Shown here piece after piece: positions 45,029-53,652 of a stretch of DNA of 64,000 bases. Location: the NCBI RefSeq assembly GCF_015558675.1, contig NZ_JADMOL010000010.1:1-64000 (forward strand), in the 5' to 3' direction. The stretch comes from Paenibacillus sp. 1001270B_150601_E10 (GTDB lineage: Bacteria; Bacillota; Bacilli; Paenibacillales; Paenibacillaceae). The notes under the pieces are model-generated. The model saw only the letters and a list, made by a program, of their open reading frames with translations, had not been told where the DNA came from and did no database searches. Both the position numbers and the translations under genes were made by a program. Positions within the stretch are counted from its first letter, which is position 1, and the number at the start of each line of letters is the position of its first letter.

Positions 45029-45628
45029 CTAATTTCCCCATTTGTATTTCAATTCACCTTTATCATAGTCAGAAGGTGCAGTTATATTGTGATTTACAAA
45101 TGAGTCACTTCCTGACGCCATGACTGATTGGGACCTTAAAGTTGAGTTTGTTTCATTTGTATGTGCCAATCCAAGCGAATGTCCAAGCTCATGTACCGCC
45201 ACATTCTTCTTATTAGTGTCGTTATTCATACCGTCTGCGACCATGTTATTATCAAAAATATAGATAACACTATAATCCCAATTGCTTAGATTCGGGTCTT
45301 GCTTTGTACCATAATGAAAAGTTTGCCCATAGTGATGCTCTATAGGATTATATCCGATATAGAACTGATCAGTAGATGGGGAGGGAGTTGTATTTGATCC
45401 AATGCTTCCAATGCTAACTTTTGAAGAGATCCCTGTCCATTTCGAACGTGCCCAGTCAACTTGTGTAGTGTATCCTTTTTGGGCAACAGTATGATCGTAC
45501 CAAACATTGAAATTACCAGTTGTTCTTTTGTAACCAAAAACAGTTGCATTTGCTGCGATAGGTATTGCAGTGGCTAGAACCGATAACGTGACGATAGATG
45601 TGATGATTACTTTAGATTTCTTTTTCAA
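45029..45628 (-). CDS. Secreted matrixin-like (M10) zinc metalloprotease
   Basis: 199 residues from TTG 45628, which has GGAGGT nine nt upstream; starting there gives a clean signal peptide (KKKSKVIITSIV..., cleavage near AANA-TV). The catalytic motif is HELGHSLGLAHT (HExxHxxGxxH) with the Met-turn SVMASG about 20 residues on, the metzincin pattern. There is no visible propeptide Cys-switch. Small stand-alone matrixins occur in soil Bacillales; the substrate is unknown. It probably forms an operon with the downstream membrane-anchored protein. Confidence 0.85.
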   Translation of the reverse strand: MKKKSKVIITSIVTLSVLATAIPIAANATVFGYKRTTGNFNVWYDHTVAQKGYTTQVDWARSKWTGISSKVSIGSIGSNTTPSPSTDQFYIGYNPIEHHYGQTFHYGTKQDPNLSNWDYSVIYIFDNNMVADGMNNDTNKKNVAVHELGHSLGLAHTNETNSTLRSQSVMASGSDSFVNHNITAPSDYDKGELKYKWGN

Positions 45629-45881
45629 TTTTCCTTTACCTCCATATCTCACTTTGCATCCCAAAAAATTTATTACATCATTTAACAATGTTGGGAATAG
45701 CCATTCAATCCTTAAAGGGCTATAATTTTCAGCGAGTAGATAGGCTTGTTGGCTTAAAATAAGTCGAGAAAGGTCAAAAATTCTTTATTGATCATTTGGA
45801 TCATCGGTAAATAGAATCGAAAGGGAGGAACAGTATAAACGGATGGCATAATTGAAAGTATGATTAAAAGGGTAACTTTGT

Positions 45882-46020
45882 TGTCGAATGACAAGAACAT
45901 AGGGACATTTCAAACCGCGTAGATTGCGGTTTTTTTGCTTTATGTCCTCAACTTCTTGTCATTATCATTTGACAAGAAGTTGAGGACATTTCCGTTTTTG
46001 ACAAAAAGGTGAGGACATTA
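45882..46020. repeat. Cluster of transposon-end-like repeats (left copy)
   Basis: Four related ~20-bp sites share GACAA(G/A)AA..T..GGACATT: 45890-45909, 45942-45961 (inverted), 45970-45989 and 46000-46019. The second and third form a perfect 20-bp inverted repeat with an 8-nt loop. The block begins TGTCGAATGACAAG. Multiple short sites starting with TGT resemble the transposase-binding ends of Tn7/IS21-like elements. No transposase gene is next to it. Confidence 0.6.
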
Positions 46021-46103
46021 CCGATTAATAAATATAGATGTCGAATAATAATCTTACGAGGCAACTCACTCGTAGGTCATCAGAAGCTGGGTAAACTAAT
46101 TGC

Positions 46104-46123
46104 TTTTTGTTGGACAACAAAAA
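46104..46123. repeat. Perfect 9-bp inverted repeat
   Basis: TTTTTGTTG-GA-CAACAAAAA in the gene-free stretch 46021-46298. Possible operator or end-repeat remnant. Confidence 0.4.
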
Positions 46124-46214
46124 CGTAGTGACTTTATCAACTGCGGAAAAAATGGTTTTTTATGACATTAAAATAGTCTTAGAATCAGAGGCATGTCAAA
46201 ATAAGTATTGATTG

Positions 46215-46230
46215 TTATCATTTTTGATAA
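46215..46230. promoter_or_regulatory. Candidate operator of the HTH regulator
   Basis: TTATCA-TTTT-TGATAA, about 70 nt upstream of the regulator gene, in an A+T-rich stretch suitable for a promoter. Autoregulation is inferred. Confidence 0.4.
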
Positions 46231-46298
46231 TGTAATCAAATTATAAAATATAAACTATCTCCGCGGCGATTGTTTACTTTATGAAAGAGGTTAAACCG

Positions 46299-46865
46299 AT
46301 GAAAAACTCCAAAGCTGATTTACTGCTTCATCCAATACGTTTGCGCATCATTCAGATCTTTATTGGGGGTCGTGAACTCACCGTTCAACAGGTTGCTGAG
46401 TACTTAAAGGATATCCCTCAAGCTACGCTCTATCGACATTTTAATCTACTTGTTCAAGGGAATATGCTTTCAGTTGTTAAACATAATCAAGTACGAGGAG
46501 CAATTGAAAAAGTTTATGCTATTACTAATAACGCAGATAATCGTATGAGCAATGGTGAGAAGGTTGATCGGGAAGATCTGATGAAACAGTTTATGCTCTT
46601 TATTTCAATGCTTATTGATGATTTTGAAGCTTATACAAGTCGTGAGAATGAGATTGATCCATTCCAGGATGGAGTCGGATTTAGACAAGCCAGCTTCTTT
46701 TTAAGTGATAAAGAACTGCATCAGCTATATGAGAAGATAGGTAAAGCTTTTCAAGAGGTTGCTCATAATGAACCATCTGCTGACAGAAAGCGCAGGACAA
46801 TTTCAACGATACTCATGCCAGGCAGAGAAAGCAATAATCCGGATTATAGGGGAGAAGATGAATAG
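46299..46865 (+). CDS. ArsR-like winged-helix transcriptional regulator
   Basis: 188 residues from ATG 46299 (AAAGAGGT upstream; an ATG six codons earlier fits less well). The N-terminal winged helix (about 6-75: HPIRLRIIQIFIGG, QATLYRHFNLLVQ) is followed by an alpha-helical ligand or dimer region. It overlaps the following hydrolase gene by 8 nt, so it probably controls the two hydrolases downstream. Confidence 0.82.
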   Translation: MKNSKADLLLHPIRLRIIQIFIGGRELTVQQVAEYLKDIPQATLYRHFNLLVQGNMLSVVKHNQVRGAIEKVYAITNNADNRMSNGEKVDREDLMKQFMLFISMLIDDFEAYTSRENEIDPFQDGVGFRQASFFLSDKELHQLYEKIGKAFQEVAHNEPSADRKRRTISTILMPGRESNNPDYRGEDE

Positions 46866-47835
46866 AATGAATTTCGGCATTCAGGAAACAAAGGTGAATA
46901 TTGAATCAATTGTTAAACTTGCGGGCACGCTTTCCATCCCTAAGACCATAGGTTCAGAACTAACCCATAAGTATCCAGCAATCCTGATTCTCGCTGGCTC
47001 TGGACCCAGTGATCGTGACGGGAATGGCGGGGGAATGGATATGAATATATACAAAAATTTATCTGACTTCCTTGTATCCATAGGCTTTGCCACCCTTCGA
47101 TATGACAAGCGTGGAACCCATGCAAGCGAAGGTGATTTTAAATCTGCAGGTTTGTGGGATTTAGTGGACGATGCGGAAGATTGTTTAAGGTATTTGCAAT
47201 CGCACCCTGCTCTTGATCCAGAGAAAGTATTTGTATTAGGACACAGTGAAGGGGCGATTATAGCGCCAATACTAGAAACACGTATACCTGTTGCTGGGTT
47301 GATTCTGCTCGCTGGATTTGCCGATACTGGCAAAGTCATGCTGACCTCTCAGGCAGAGCAAATATTTAATGAGCTTGAAGCAACCGAAGGGATGAAGGGC
47401 TTCTTCATGCGATTATTTCGTGTCATTCCTATGGCACGAAAGCGGAATGCAAAAGCCTTACACAAGATCCTAGAATCTACTGAACCGTCAATTAAGATCG
47501 GTCCATCAAAGGTTAATGCCAAATGGTATCGCGAGCACTATGCATTCAGTGTGCTGGATTATTTCTCTCAAGTAAAATGTCCTGTTCTGGCAATTACCGG
47601 AGATCGCGACGTTCAAGTAGATCCGGAACATGTGCATATCATCACCAAACTCGTCCAAGGACCAGCAGAAGGACATATTGTCCCTAAGATGAATCACATT
47701 CTATGTCATTATGAAGGAACCCATACGATGTATAAGCTTATGAAGGAATATCAGAAGCTAATCGGCAGTCCACTTCACCCAGAACTGAAATTTCTTCTAG
47801 AATCCTGGCTTCACAAACAACTTATTCTAAATTAA
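46858..47835 (+). CDS. Cytoplasmic alpha/beta hydrolase
   Basis: 325 residues from ATG 46858 (AGGGGAG upstream) overlapping the regulator. LAGSGPSDRDGNG (oxyanion strand), RYDKRGTHAS, nucleophile elbow GHSEGA and late His in PKMNHILCHY are seen. The family is the dienelactone-hydrolase/COG1073 type. Substrate unknown. Its paralogue lies directly downstream with a secretion signal. Confidence 0.85.
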   Translation: MNRMNFGIQETKVNIESIVKLAGTLSIPKTIGSELTHKYPAILILAGSGPSDRDGNGGGMDMNIYKNLSDFLVSIGFATLRYDKRGTHASEGDFKSAGLWDLVDDAEDCLRYLQSHPALDPEKVFVLGHSEGAIIAPILETRIPVAGLILLAGFADTGKVMLTSQAEQIFNELEATEGMKGFFMRLFRVIPMARKRNAKALHKILESTEPSIKIGPSKVNAKWYREHYAFSVLDYFSQVKCPVLAITGDRDVQVDPEHVHIITKLVQGPAEGHIVPKMNHILCHYEGTHTMYKLMKEYQKLIGSPLHPELKFLLESWLHKQLILN

Positions 47836-47875
47836 TCTTTGAGCAAGCAAATTGATATATAGGGAGAGAGAAGCA

Positions 47876-49531
47876 ATGACAACTGATTTTGCAAGAAAAG
47901 GTTTGAAAAAGCTAGTGGTAGGTTCTATGCTAACCCTTTCGCTAGCAATGCCACTGCAAGCAATGGCGGAAAGCGATGGATCAACTATAGCGGTACCGCT
48001 ACGTACGGTTTCAGAATCAATTGGTGCGAAAGTTACGTGGGATGCTACCAAGCAGCGAGCAACTGTAAGTCGAGGAGGATTTGAGTTAACCGTTACAATT
48101 GGCGATAACATCGCAACAGTTAATGGTAAACAATTAACCTTAGACAATACAGTAACAAAAGTAGATGGTAAAGTCATTGTACCATTGGGAGTATTAAACG
48201 AAGCATTACAGGTTCAAATGGATTGGAATGAGAACAATGGTTTGACTATTCATTCCACTGATACTGTAACATTAGGAAGTTATTTCGTGCAGCTTATCGT
48301 TAGTGGTAAATACACTGAGGCAAGAGTGATGTTGAGTAGCGATCTTCAAAAAGTGCTCCCTGAGGCAACGATGCCTATAATATTGGACTTGGCTTCTTCT
48401 TATGGATCCTTTACTGAACTGATAGCTGTTCAGCAAGAGAAAACAAAAGTACACCATAACGTACATCTTACATACATGACGAACCAATCAATCCCAGTTC
48501 GATTAAGTGTTCGTTTTGATGATCAAAACAAAGTAGATGATCTCTATATAGCACCTGCAACCCCAAGCACCTATCAGCATCCTAGCTATGACAATGCCGA
48601 TTTATATACAGAGGAAGAGGTTGTAGTCGGTGAAGGAGCTGTAGCTGTGCCAGGTACCTTAACCTTGCCAATCGGTGAGGGGCCATTTCCTTCTGTTGTT
48701 CTGGTTCATGGTTCAGGTGCAAGTGATCGTGACCAGTCAATTGGCGGGTATAAAATGTTCCGTGATTTAGCAGTCGGATTAGCTGGCAATGGAATTGCTG
48801 TTCTTCGCTATGAAAAGCAAACACATGAAAATCCATTAAAAATTTCAATGCATCCAAATGCTACTGTCAAAGAAGAGTCTATTGACGATGCACTTCGTGC
48901 TGTAGATCTGCTTAAATCAGACAAACGTATAGACAGCAACCAAATATTTGTCATTGGTCACAGTCAGGGCGGCATGCTGATTCCAAAAATTATTGAACAA
49001 GATAAAGACAAAGCAATTGCAGGAACTGTGGTTATGGCAGGTGCAAGCAAGTCATTAGAGGATGTTTTGAGCGATCAGCATAAGGATGCCGTAGATCGTC
49101 TGACTAAAGCTGGCCAACCTGAACAAGTAATTGCTGTCGCTAAGCAGCAGGCAGCACAATGGGAGCAGTTCGTTAAAATTCTCCACGATCCGAAGTACTC
49201 CATTACGAATATCCCAAAGGGCATGCCTCAGGGAACTTACTGGTGGTTCGATCTCCGTGGTTATTACCCAGGTGAGCTTGCAAAAAAACAAGAAGGACCA
49301 CTTCTCATTCTTCAAGGTGAAAATGATTACCAAGTGCCTATTCATCATTTAGACGGATGGAAAGAAGCGCTGAGTGCACGTAAAGATGTGACTTACAAGT
49401 CTTACCCGAATCTAAATCATATGTTCGTACCAGTCGATGAGCCATCAACAGGCGCAGAGTATAGTATCCCTGGCAATGTACCTGAATCTGTCATTAATGA
49501 TATCGCAAAATGGATATCGAAACAGAAATAA
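47876..49531 (+). CDS. Secreted alpha/beta hydrolase with stalk (Cu-amine-oxidase-N-like) and DUF3887-like domains
   Basis: 551 residues from ATG 47876 (GGGAGAGAG upstream). Signal peptide (about 1-32, cleavage AMA-ES), a stalk domain (about 36-120, VPLRTVSESIGAKVTWD...), a DUF3887-like alpha+beta part (about 125-215), then the hydrolase: VLVHGSGASDRDQSIGG, RYEKQTHENP, nucleophile GHSQGGML and NLNHMF His. The same hydrolase type as the preceding gene, so the two may act on the same compound inside and outside. It ends at a strong terminator. Confidence 0.85.
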   Translation: MTTDFARKGLKKLVVGSMLTLSLAMPLQAMAESDGSTIAVPLRTVSESIGAKVTWDATKQRATVSRGGFELTVTIGDNIATVNGKQLTLDNTVTKVDGKVIVPLGVLNEALQVQMDWNENNGLTIHSTDTVTLGSYFVQLIVSGKYTEARVMLSSDLQKVLPEATMPIILDLASSYGSFTELIAVQQEKTKVHHNVHLTYMTNQSIPVRLSVRFDDQNKVDDLYIAPATPSTYQHPSYDNADLYTEEEVVVGEGAVAVPGTLTLPIGEGPFPSVVLVHGSGASDRDQSIGGYKMFRDLAVGLAGNGIAVLRYEKQTHENPLKISMHPNATVKEESIDDALRAVDLLKSDKRIDSNQIFVIGHSQGGMLIPKIIEQDKDKAIAGTVVMAGASKSLEDVLSDQHKDAVDRLTKAGQPEQVIAVAKQQAAQWEQFVKILHDPKYSITNIPKGMPQGTYWWFDLRGYYPGELAKKQEGPLLILQGENDYQVPIHHLDGWKEALSARKDVTYKSYPNLNHMFVPVDEPSTGAEYSIPGNVPESVINDIAKWISKQK

Positions 49532-49730
49532 TATAAAGTGGTTTGATCATTCAATGATTCGAAGCGAAAAAAGAGTAATCTTAAATACAGGACAAAATTT
49601 CCTGTAAGCAGCGGATTAGAAAATAATATGAGTAACTACGATACATGCCTCAGCCAGATTTCTATTTATGTGATAAAGCATATGATACCAAGGTGTTTTT
49701 ACAACTAATGATTTAACTTATCGGGGAAAA

Positions 49731-49779
49731 TAAAAACAGCGGCAGGTCTAGTATTTCAATCCATGCCGCTGTTTTTTTA
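49731..49779 (+). terminator. Terminator of the hydrolase operon
   Basis: A 12-bp perfect stem (49733-49744 with 49764-49775) followed by TTTT; A-run before the stem. Confidence 0.85.
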
Positions 49780-49839
49780 ATTTGAGTTGTTAACACGATC
49801 CGGCCGTTAGGGGCTTTTAGAACATATTATTTATTGATC

Positions 49840-49874
49840 TGTCGGATGACAAGAACATAGGGACATTACAAACC
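49840..49874. repeat. Transposon-end-like repeat, second copy
   Basis: The 35-bp block starting TGTCGGATGACAAGAACATA nearly repeats 45882-45916, in the same orientation, 4 kb away. Only the first site of the cluster is present here. The two copies bracket the regulator/hydrolase operon. Confidence 0.6.
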
Positions 49875-49959
49875 ACGCAAAATGCAGTTTTCGACCATTA
49901 TAAGCATGAAAAAGTGCAGCGATTTACAACTATAAGCACATTAAATGAAGGGAGACACC

Positions 49960-50372
49960 ATGAATATTACTTTATTTGGTGCCAATGGAGCTATTGGCGA
50001 GTTTGTGTTGGAAGAGGCGTTAAGGGATAAGGAAAATACGGTTACAGCATACGTCAGAAGACCAGATAGCATTAATATGTCTCATCCCAATCTTAAGGTC
50101 ATCGTCGGAGAATTAAATAATCGAGCATTAGTTGAACATGCAATTGAGCAGTCGGAAGTCTTAGTACGCTTGGTCCAGCGTTAAATACACCACGCAAAGT
50201 TAAAGCGACTCCAATTGCAGATGGGCATGAAACGATTATGCAAGCTATGCTAAAGTTCAATAAGAAAAGATTTATCACTTTAGCTACTCCCACAGTGAGA
50301 TCAAACGAAGATAAAATCAAATCAATTTGTTTCAATAATAGAAGGGAATTATATGTAGATATTTTAATATAA
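49960..50372 (+). pseudogene. NAD(P)-binding (NmrA/SDR-like) protein, frameshifted and truncated
   Basis: ATG 49960 behind GGGAGACACC opens MNITLFGANGAIGEFVLEEA, a Rossmann G-x-x-G-x-x-G start. The frame ends at a TAA near 50184, but the +1 frame continues the expected protein (GPALNTPRK, ITLATPT) from about 50165 to TAA at 50372. A single base loss near 50160-50170 explains it. The usual length of about 210 residues is not reached, so the 3' end is also lost. It lies just outside the 50.7 kb cassette. Confidence 0.75.
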
Positions 50373-50724
50373 ACTTAGTCAAAATATGAATTTGGTGAAA
50401 CAATTAAAAACAGGCCAAGAATGATCCGTGCGTCAATGTCTGTGTTGGCCGGATTAGCCAGCTGCAAAGATCATATTTCAAAGTGAAGAAGAGATTTGAC
50501 GGTTTTGTTCTGCAAAATTGTTGAAAGAAAATAAAGACTTCGTATCCTGTACCTACAGGTGTGATTACAGCTAGCATACTCATTCCTCCAATGTTAAAGA
50601 TCCAAGGCTATCGTAGCAGATGATCGTCCTCCTTTTCAAATAATGGCGATACATCGTGCAATGTTTAGGAACATGGATCCTCTTCATTTCTGTTGTGCAC
50701 ACATGGTTCCATCTTCCATGTCCA
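50373..50724. other. Gene-free stretch before the cassette
   Basis: I see no supported gene, RNA or repeat; short open readings lack ribosome sites. It is probably decayed sequence next to the insertion. Confidence 0.45.
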
Positions 50725-50831
50725 GTAACATTTAAATACGAACTTCGATAACACTTATTTCAAACAATACTTAAATAGTTCGTATTTATATGTTACACAT
50801 GTCCAAATTAGTTCGGAGTCACTGTTATAAC
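50725..50831. repeat. Left-border 21-bp repeats
   Basis: GTAACATTTAAATACGAACT (50725-50744, next base T), AGTTCGTATTTATATGTTAC (50777-50796) and a weaker AGTTCGGAGTCACTGTTATA (50810-50829). The first is inverted relative to the others. Confidence 0.65.
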
Positions 50832-50839
50832 GAATCGCT

Positions 50840-50905
50840 TCAATAAGAAATACTGCAGCCACCCACTGGATGATTTCGTGGGTGCGCTGCAGTTGTATTT
50901 CTCAA
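50840..50905 (-). terminator. Terminator of the methyltransferase gene
   Basis: A long interrupted stem (50847-50866 with 50878-50901, including CTGCAG/CTGCAG and CACCCAC/GTGGGTG) follows the minus-strand stop at 50908 within a few bases. Confidence 0.6.
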
Positions 50906-50907
50906 TA

Positions 50908-51624
50908 TTAATCTGCTTTCTTTTGAAACAAAGCTGCCCATAATCCCGATGTACCAAAACAATCACTTGGTTGTTCAATATCCTGCATTCTCCGGATTTC
51001 AACAATTTGAAAGTCTTGAAATATCATCTTTAATTTTTCAGGATTATATCCAAGTCCGCCTTTTAGACTACGTTGACGGTAAACTTCCCAATCAGTAATA
51101 TCAGAACCACCTACAATACCATTCTCCACAAAACAAGTGATTCCAAAGAATCCACCAGCTTTTAAACCTTGGTTAAGCAGGTTTACATAATCAATTCTTC
51201 GATGTGGAGCAATATGGTGAAAGCATCCAGAATCGTATATTACATCGTATTCACTCTTCTGAATATCCAAATCAAAAATGTTTTTAAAAATAAAATTAAT
51301 GCTGACCCCTTGCTCTTTAGACCTCTCATTCCCCCATTGCAAAGCCTCATTGGATAAGTCCACTGCATCAACGTCATACCCTTGCTTGGCAAAATAAATA
51401 GCGTTTCTTCCCGGGCCACAACCCAGTTCTAGGACCCTTCCTCCTGGTATGATCAAATTGTTCTTAAAATATTGAACCAAGTTTTCATCCGGAGCATTTA
51501 CGAAAAACGGAACTGGCCTACCTCTTTCAGAATAGAAAGCATCCCAATTAAATTTAGATTGTTCTTTTAATAAGGAATCTAGCATATTAAGGATATCCTC
51601 ATTAGAATAAATCGTCTCAGCCAT
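50908..51624 (-). CDS. Class I SAM-dependent methyltransferase
   Basis: 238 residues; ATG 51624 has GAGGAGG. Motif I is VLELGCGPGRNA (about 64-75), then DVDAVDLS, and FDLDIQ/YDVIYDSGCFHHI around motif IV-post, resembling the TehB/thiopurine-type small-molecule methyltransferases. The substrate is not known. It lies 20 nt downstream of the HTH-ATPase gene and is likely in the same transcript and under its control. Confidence 0.85.
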   Translation of the reverse strand: MAETIYSNEDILNMLDSLLKEQSKFNWDAFYSERGRPVPFFVNAPDENLVQYFKNNLIIPGGRVLELGCGPGRNAIYFAKQGYDVDAVDLSNEALQWGNERSKEQGVSINFIFKNIFDLDIQKSEYDVIYDSGCFHHIAPHRRIDYVNLLNQGLKAGGFFGITCFVENGIVGGSDITDWEVYRQRSLKGGLGYNPEKLKMIFQDFQIVEIRRMQDIEQPSDCFGTSGLWAALFQKKAD

Positions 51625-51644
51625 AACGTACCTCCTCGATTGTC

Positions 51645-52751
51645 TTAATGTAAATAAACGGTCAAGTTCGGATACGACAATGTTAATCTTTCTAACTGTT
51701 GATTAAGTGTATCCCTATCGAATCCTTTGCCAAATAATTCAGGGTCGGGTCTAAAGGTTATACTGGTACCATTAGATTGTGTTACGCCTACAGTCATTAG
51801 ATCGGATTGTGGAATACCATGTTTATAATCTTGACGATAGATATAACCTTCTCTTTTGACCTCAACAGTAAGACTGTAGGTAAGAGCATTGACGATTGCA
51901 ATGCAAATTCCTTTTTCCGCACCAGGTGCTTGGTACGGAGTCTCACTGCTAAATCTATCGATGTCAGTTAATACAGTTTGAACAGTTGATTTATTGCTGT
52001 TTTGAAATGCTCTTACGGGTATACCTCTCCCGTTATCGCTAACGGTTGCACCACCATGTTGATGTAAGAAAATATGAACCTCATTCACGTAACCGGCAAC
52101 GTGCTCGAGTATTGAATTCTCCAATACTGCCCATAAAAGCAAATTAGCATCAAAGCCATCCTTGCTTATTTTCCCCAGATATGAACCTGCCGAATTTCTT
52201 ACCTCGACCATGTCTAAATAATCGCTAGTATCTAACATATCCACCACGGCTGATAACAACAAAAGTAGAGGCAATTTCCGATGATCAGGTAATGTGTAGC
52301 GTCCGCTTTTGTCCTGTGATAACAAGTCTGCTCCTTGCAATGCCTTTAAATGGTGATATAACTGCCCAGTGGTCCCCAAACCTAACTTTTCGACAATTTC
52401 GGTGCCAGTAAGTGACTCGATAAGAATGGATGTTATAATATCGAGTCGCGGTTTACTGCCTAAGGCTGAAAGTATTTTTGAAATTTTTTCGGTGCCTATA
52501 CTAAGTAACTGCTTTAATTGTCTTTCTTTTGGTTCCCAACGCAATAATTGTCCATTTGATTGATACTGACCAGCATAATAAACGTAACCAGACGAATTCC
52601 TTTCATTACTTGCATTAATCTCGTCCGGCAACTCGACATAAGGACGACCGGTCGCAATATTTCGAACAAGTCGTTCTAGTTCTGCCATTTGTGTTTTCAA
52701 TGCGTTAATCTCAATACGCAATTCTTCGTTGCTGATGAATACCACCTCCAA
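51645..52751 (-). CDS. ArsR-type HTH fused to a GyrB-like GHKL ATPase domain
   Basis: 368 residues. A coiled N-terminus (about 7-33) leads to a winged helix (about 78-155: LSALGSKPRLDIIT, TTGQLYHHLKALQ) and a GHKL ATPase region (about 205-350). The latter matches the GyrB N-terminus closely: ENSILEHVAGYVNEV, TVSDNGRGIPV, VVNAL-like IVNALTYSLTVEVKREG, DLMTVGVTQSNGTSITFRPD. The glycine-rich lid (GGLHGVG in GyrB) is changed to PGAEKGIC, so ATP may be bound but not hydrolysed normally. No topoisomerase domain is present. Start: the frame opens at TTG 52751, which coincides with TTGGAGG, so the true start is unclear. Probably a nucleotide-sensing repressor. Confidence 0.75.
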   Translation of the reverse strand: MEVVFISNEELRIEINALKTQMAELERLVRNIATGRPYVELPDEINASNERNSSGYVYYAGQYQSNGQLLRWEPKERQLKQLLSIGTEKISKILSALGSKPRLDIITSILIESLTGTEIVEKLGLGTTGQLYHHLKALQGADLLSQDKSGRYTLPDHRKLPLLLLLSAVVDMLDTSDYLDMVEVRNSAGSYLGKISKDGFDANLLLWAVLENSILEHVAGYVNEVHIFLHQHGGATVSDNGRGIPVRAFQNSNKSTVQTVLTDIDRFSSETPYQAPGAEKGICIAIVNALTYSLTVEVKREGYIYRQDYKHGIPQSDLMTVGVTQSNGTSITFRPDPELFGKGFDRDTLNQQLERLTLSYPNLTVYLH

Positions 52752-52754
52752 ATT

Positions 52755-52770
52755 ATACGTAATTACGTAT
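52755..52770. promoter_or_regulatory. Perfect 16-bp palindrome, probable operator of the HTH-ATPase
   Basis: ATACGTAATTACGTAT sits a few bases upstream of the possible TTG start, in the promoter area of the minus-strand operon. A further half-site TTTACGTG lies at about 52811. Autorepression is inferred. Confidence 0.55.
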
Positions 52771-52828
52771 TTACTATATCAAAATACCGACCTCATGTAA
52801 ATAACTACCATTTACGTGTTTCAATAAT

Positions 52829-52866
52829 AAAGTAGGCCACCAAATGTGAATTCGGTGGCCTACTTT
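52829..52866 (-). terminator. Terminator at the end of the 5'-less reading frame
   Basis: A 13-bp perfect stem (52829-52841 with 52854-52866), then TTATTATTG on the minus strand. It covers the stop codon at 52860. Confidence 0.75.
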
Positions 52867-53420
52867 ACACAATAAATAATCTCCTCATCGACTTGTTTTG
52901 GCGAGATTATTGGACACATTATATTGTCATATTGAACATTTTGTTTACTATGCATCCAGTAGTGAAACTCGATCTCCTTCTCCCCTTCCTCTACATTTGG
53001 AACTTTAACCAAGAAAAAGGGAAGGTGATCATAACTGAATGGCTGATATGACGTATCCATACACAACTGGTTATAAATTTCACTTGTATTCCTCATTCTT
53101 GTTTCATAAACTGCGACGCGAATCCAATTCCTAAATTGGTTTAGCGAGAGGTGGGCTACAATCCTATTGATGATCCACTTCGTGGCCGTAAGGTGTTTGT
53201 ACTTTCTTAATCGGGTTCCTCCATTCCATCCGTCAATAATTTGACGCAACTCCTCCTGATCGATATCTGAACAAAATTTAGGGAAAAGATTATCTATCGA
53301 TCGGCGCGGACGAAACCCATTGTCGATTTCCCAGTAGCTCTTATAGTTCTCGCTAAATTTACTCCAGAAGATATAGGCATATGCAAAAGGACAGTATGGT
53401 TCATCCTTGTACCTGGTTAG
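52860..53420 (-). pseudogene. 5'-truncated gene tail of unknown family (possible Tn7-like operon remnant)
   Basis: The frame is open for about 187 codons from just after a TAG near 53420 but has no ATG; the first usable start is TTG 53249 (129 residues), behind GGAGGAG. The sequence is Trp/Tyr-rich (AYAYIFWSKF, NYKSYWEIDNGFRPRR, WNGGTRLRKYKHL, FHYWMH). It directly continues, in another frame, the TnsA-like start at 53401-53562. An internal deletion joining the start of one gene to the end of a later one would give this. I do not recognise the tail's family. Confidence 0.5.
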
Positions 53421-53562
53421 TTTCTACGTATATCCAATTGGCGTACTCCAAATCGCTATATAAATTGACATCTCTTTTTAGTTTCGGACTAAAGCCGATC
53501 CAATGATTACTACCATATCGGGTTTGTTTGAACTTAATTATTGGGGTGTACTTAATGTCCAT
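53401..53562 (-). pseudogene. N-terminal fragment resembling Tn7-type TnsA endonuclease
   Basis: A 53-codon reading from ATG 53562 to TGA 53401. The middle part (SPKLKRDVNLYSDLEYANWI, ending in VETN) has the pattern of TnsA N-termini, where the next residues normally lead to the nuclease domain with FCEQP; here the match stops at VETN and a stop follows in four codons. It begins about 90 nt inside the right border repeats and reads away from them, as tnsA does in Tn7. The identification is by pattern memory only. Confidence 0.45.
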
Positions 53563-53652
53563 AATCTACACTACGCTTTCTATAATTATCCCAATATATT
53601 ACAATTTCGCGACTTCTCGCAATAGTTTGCAATTGAATGTTATAAAACGTAA

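Noticed and set aside
45882-46020. Short repeats resembling a CRISPR array
   Set aside because: Sites differ in orientation and spacing, there are no uniform spacers and no cas genes.
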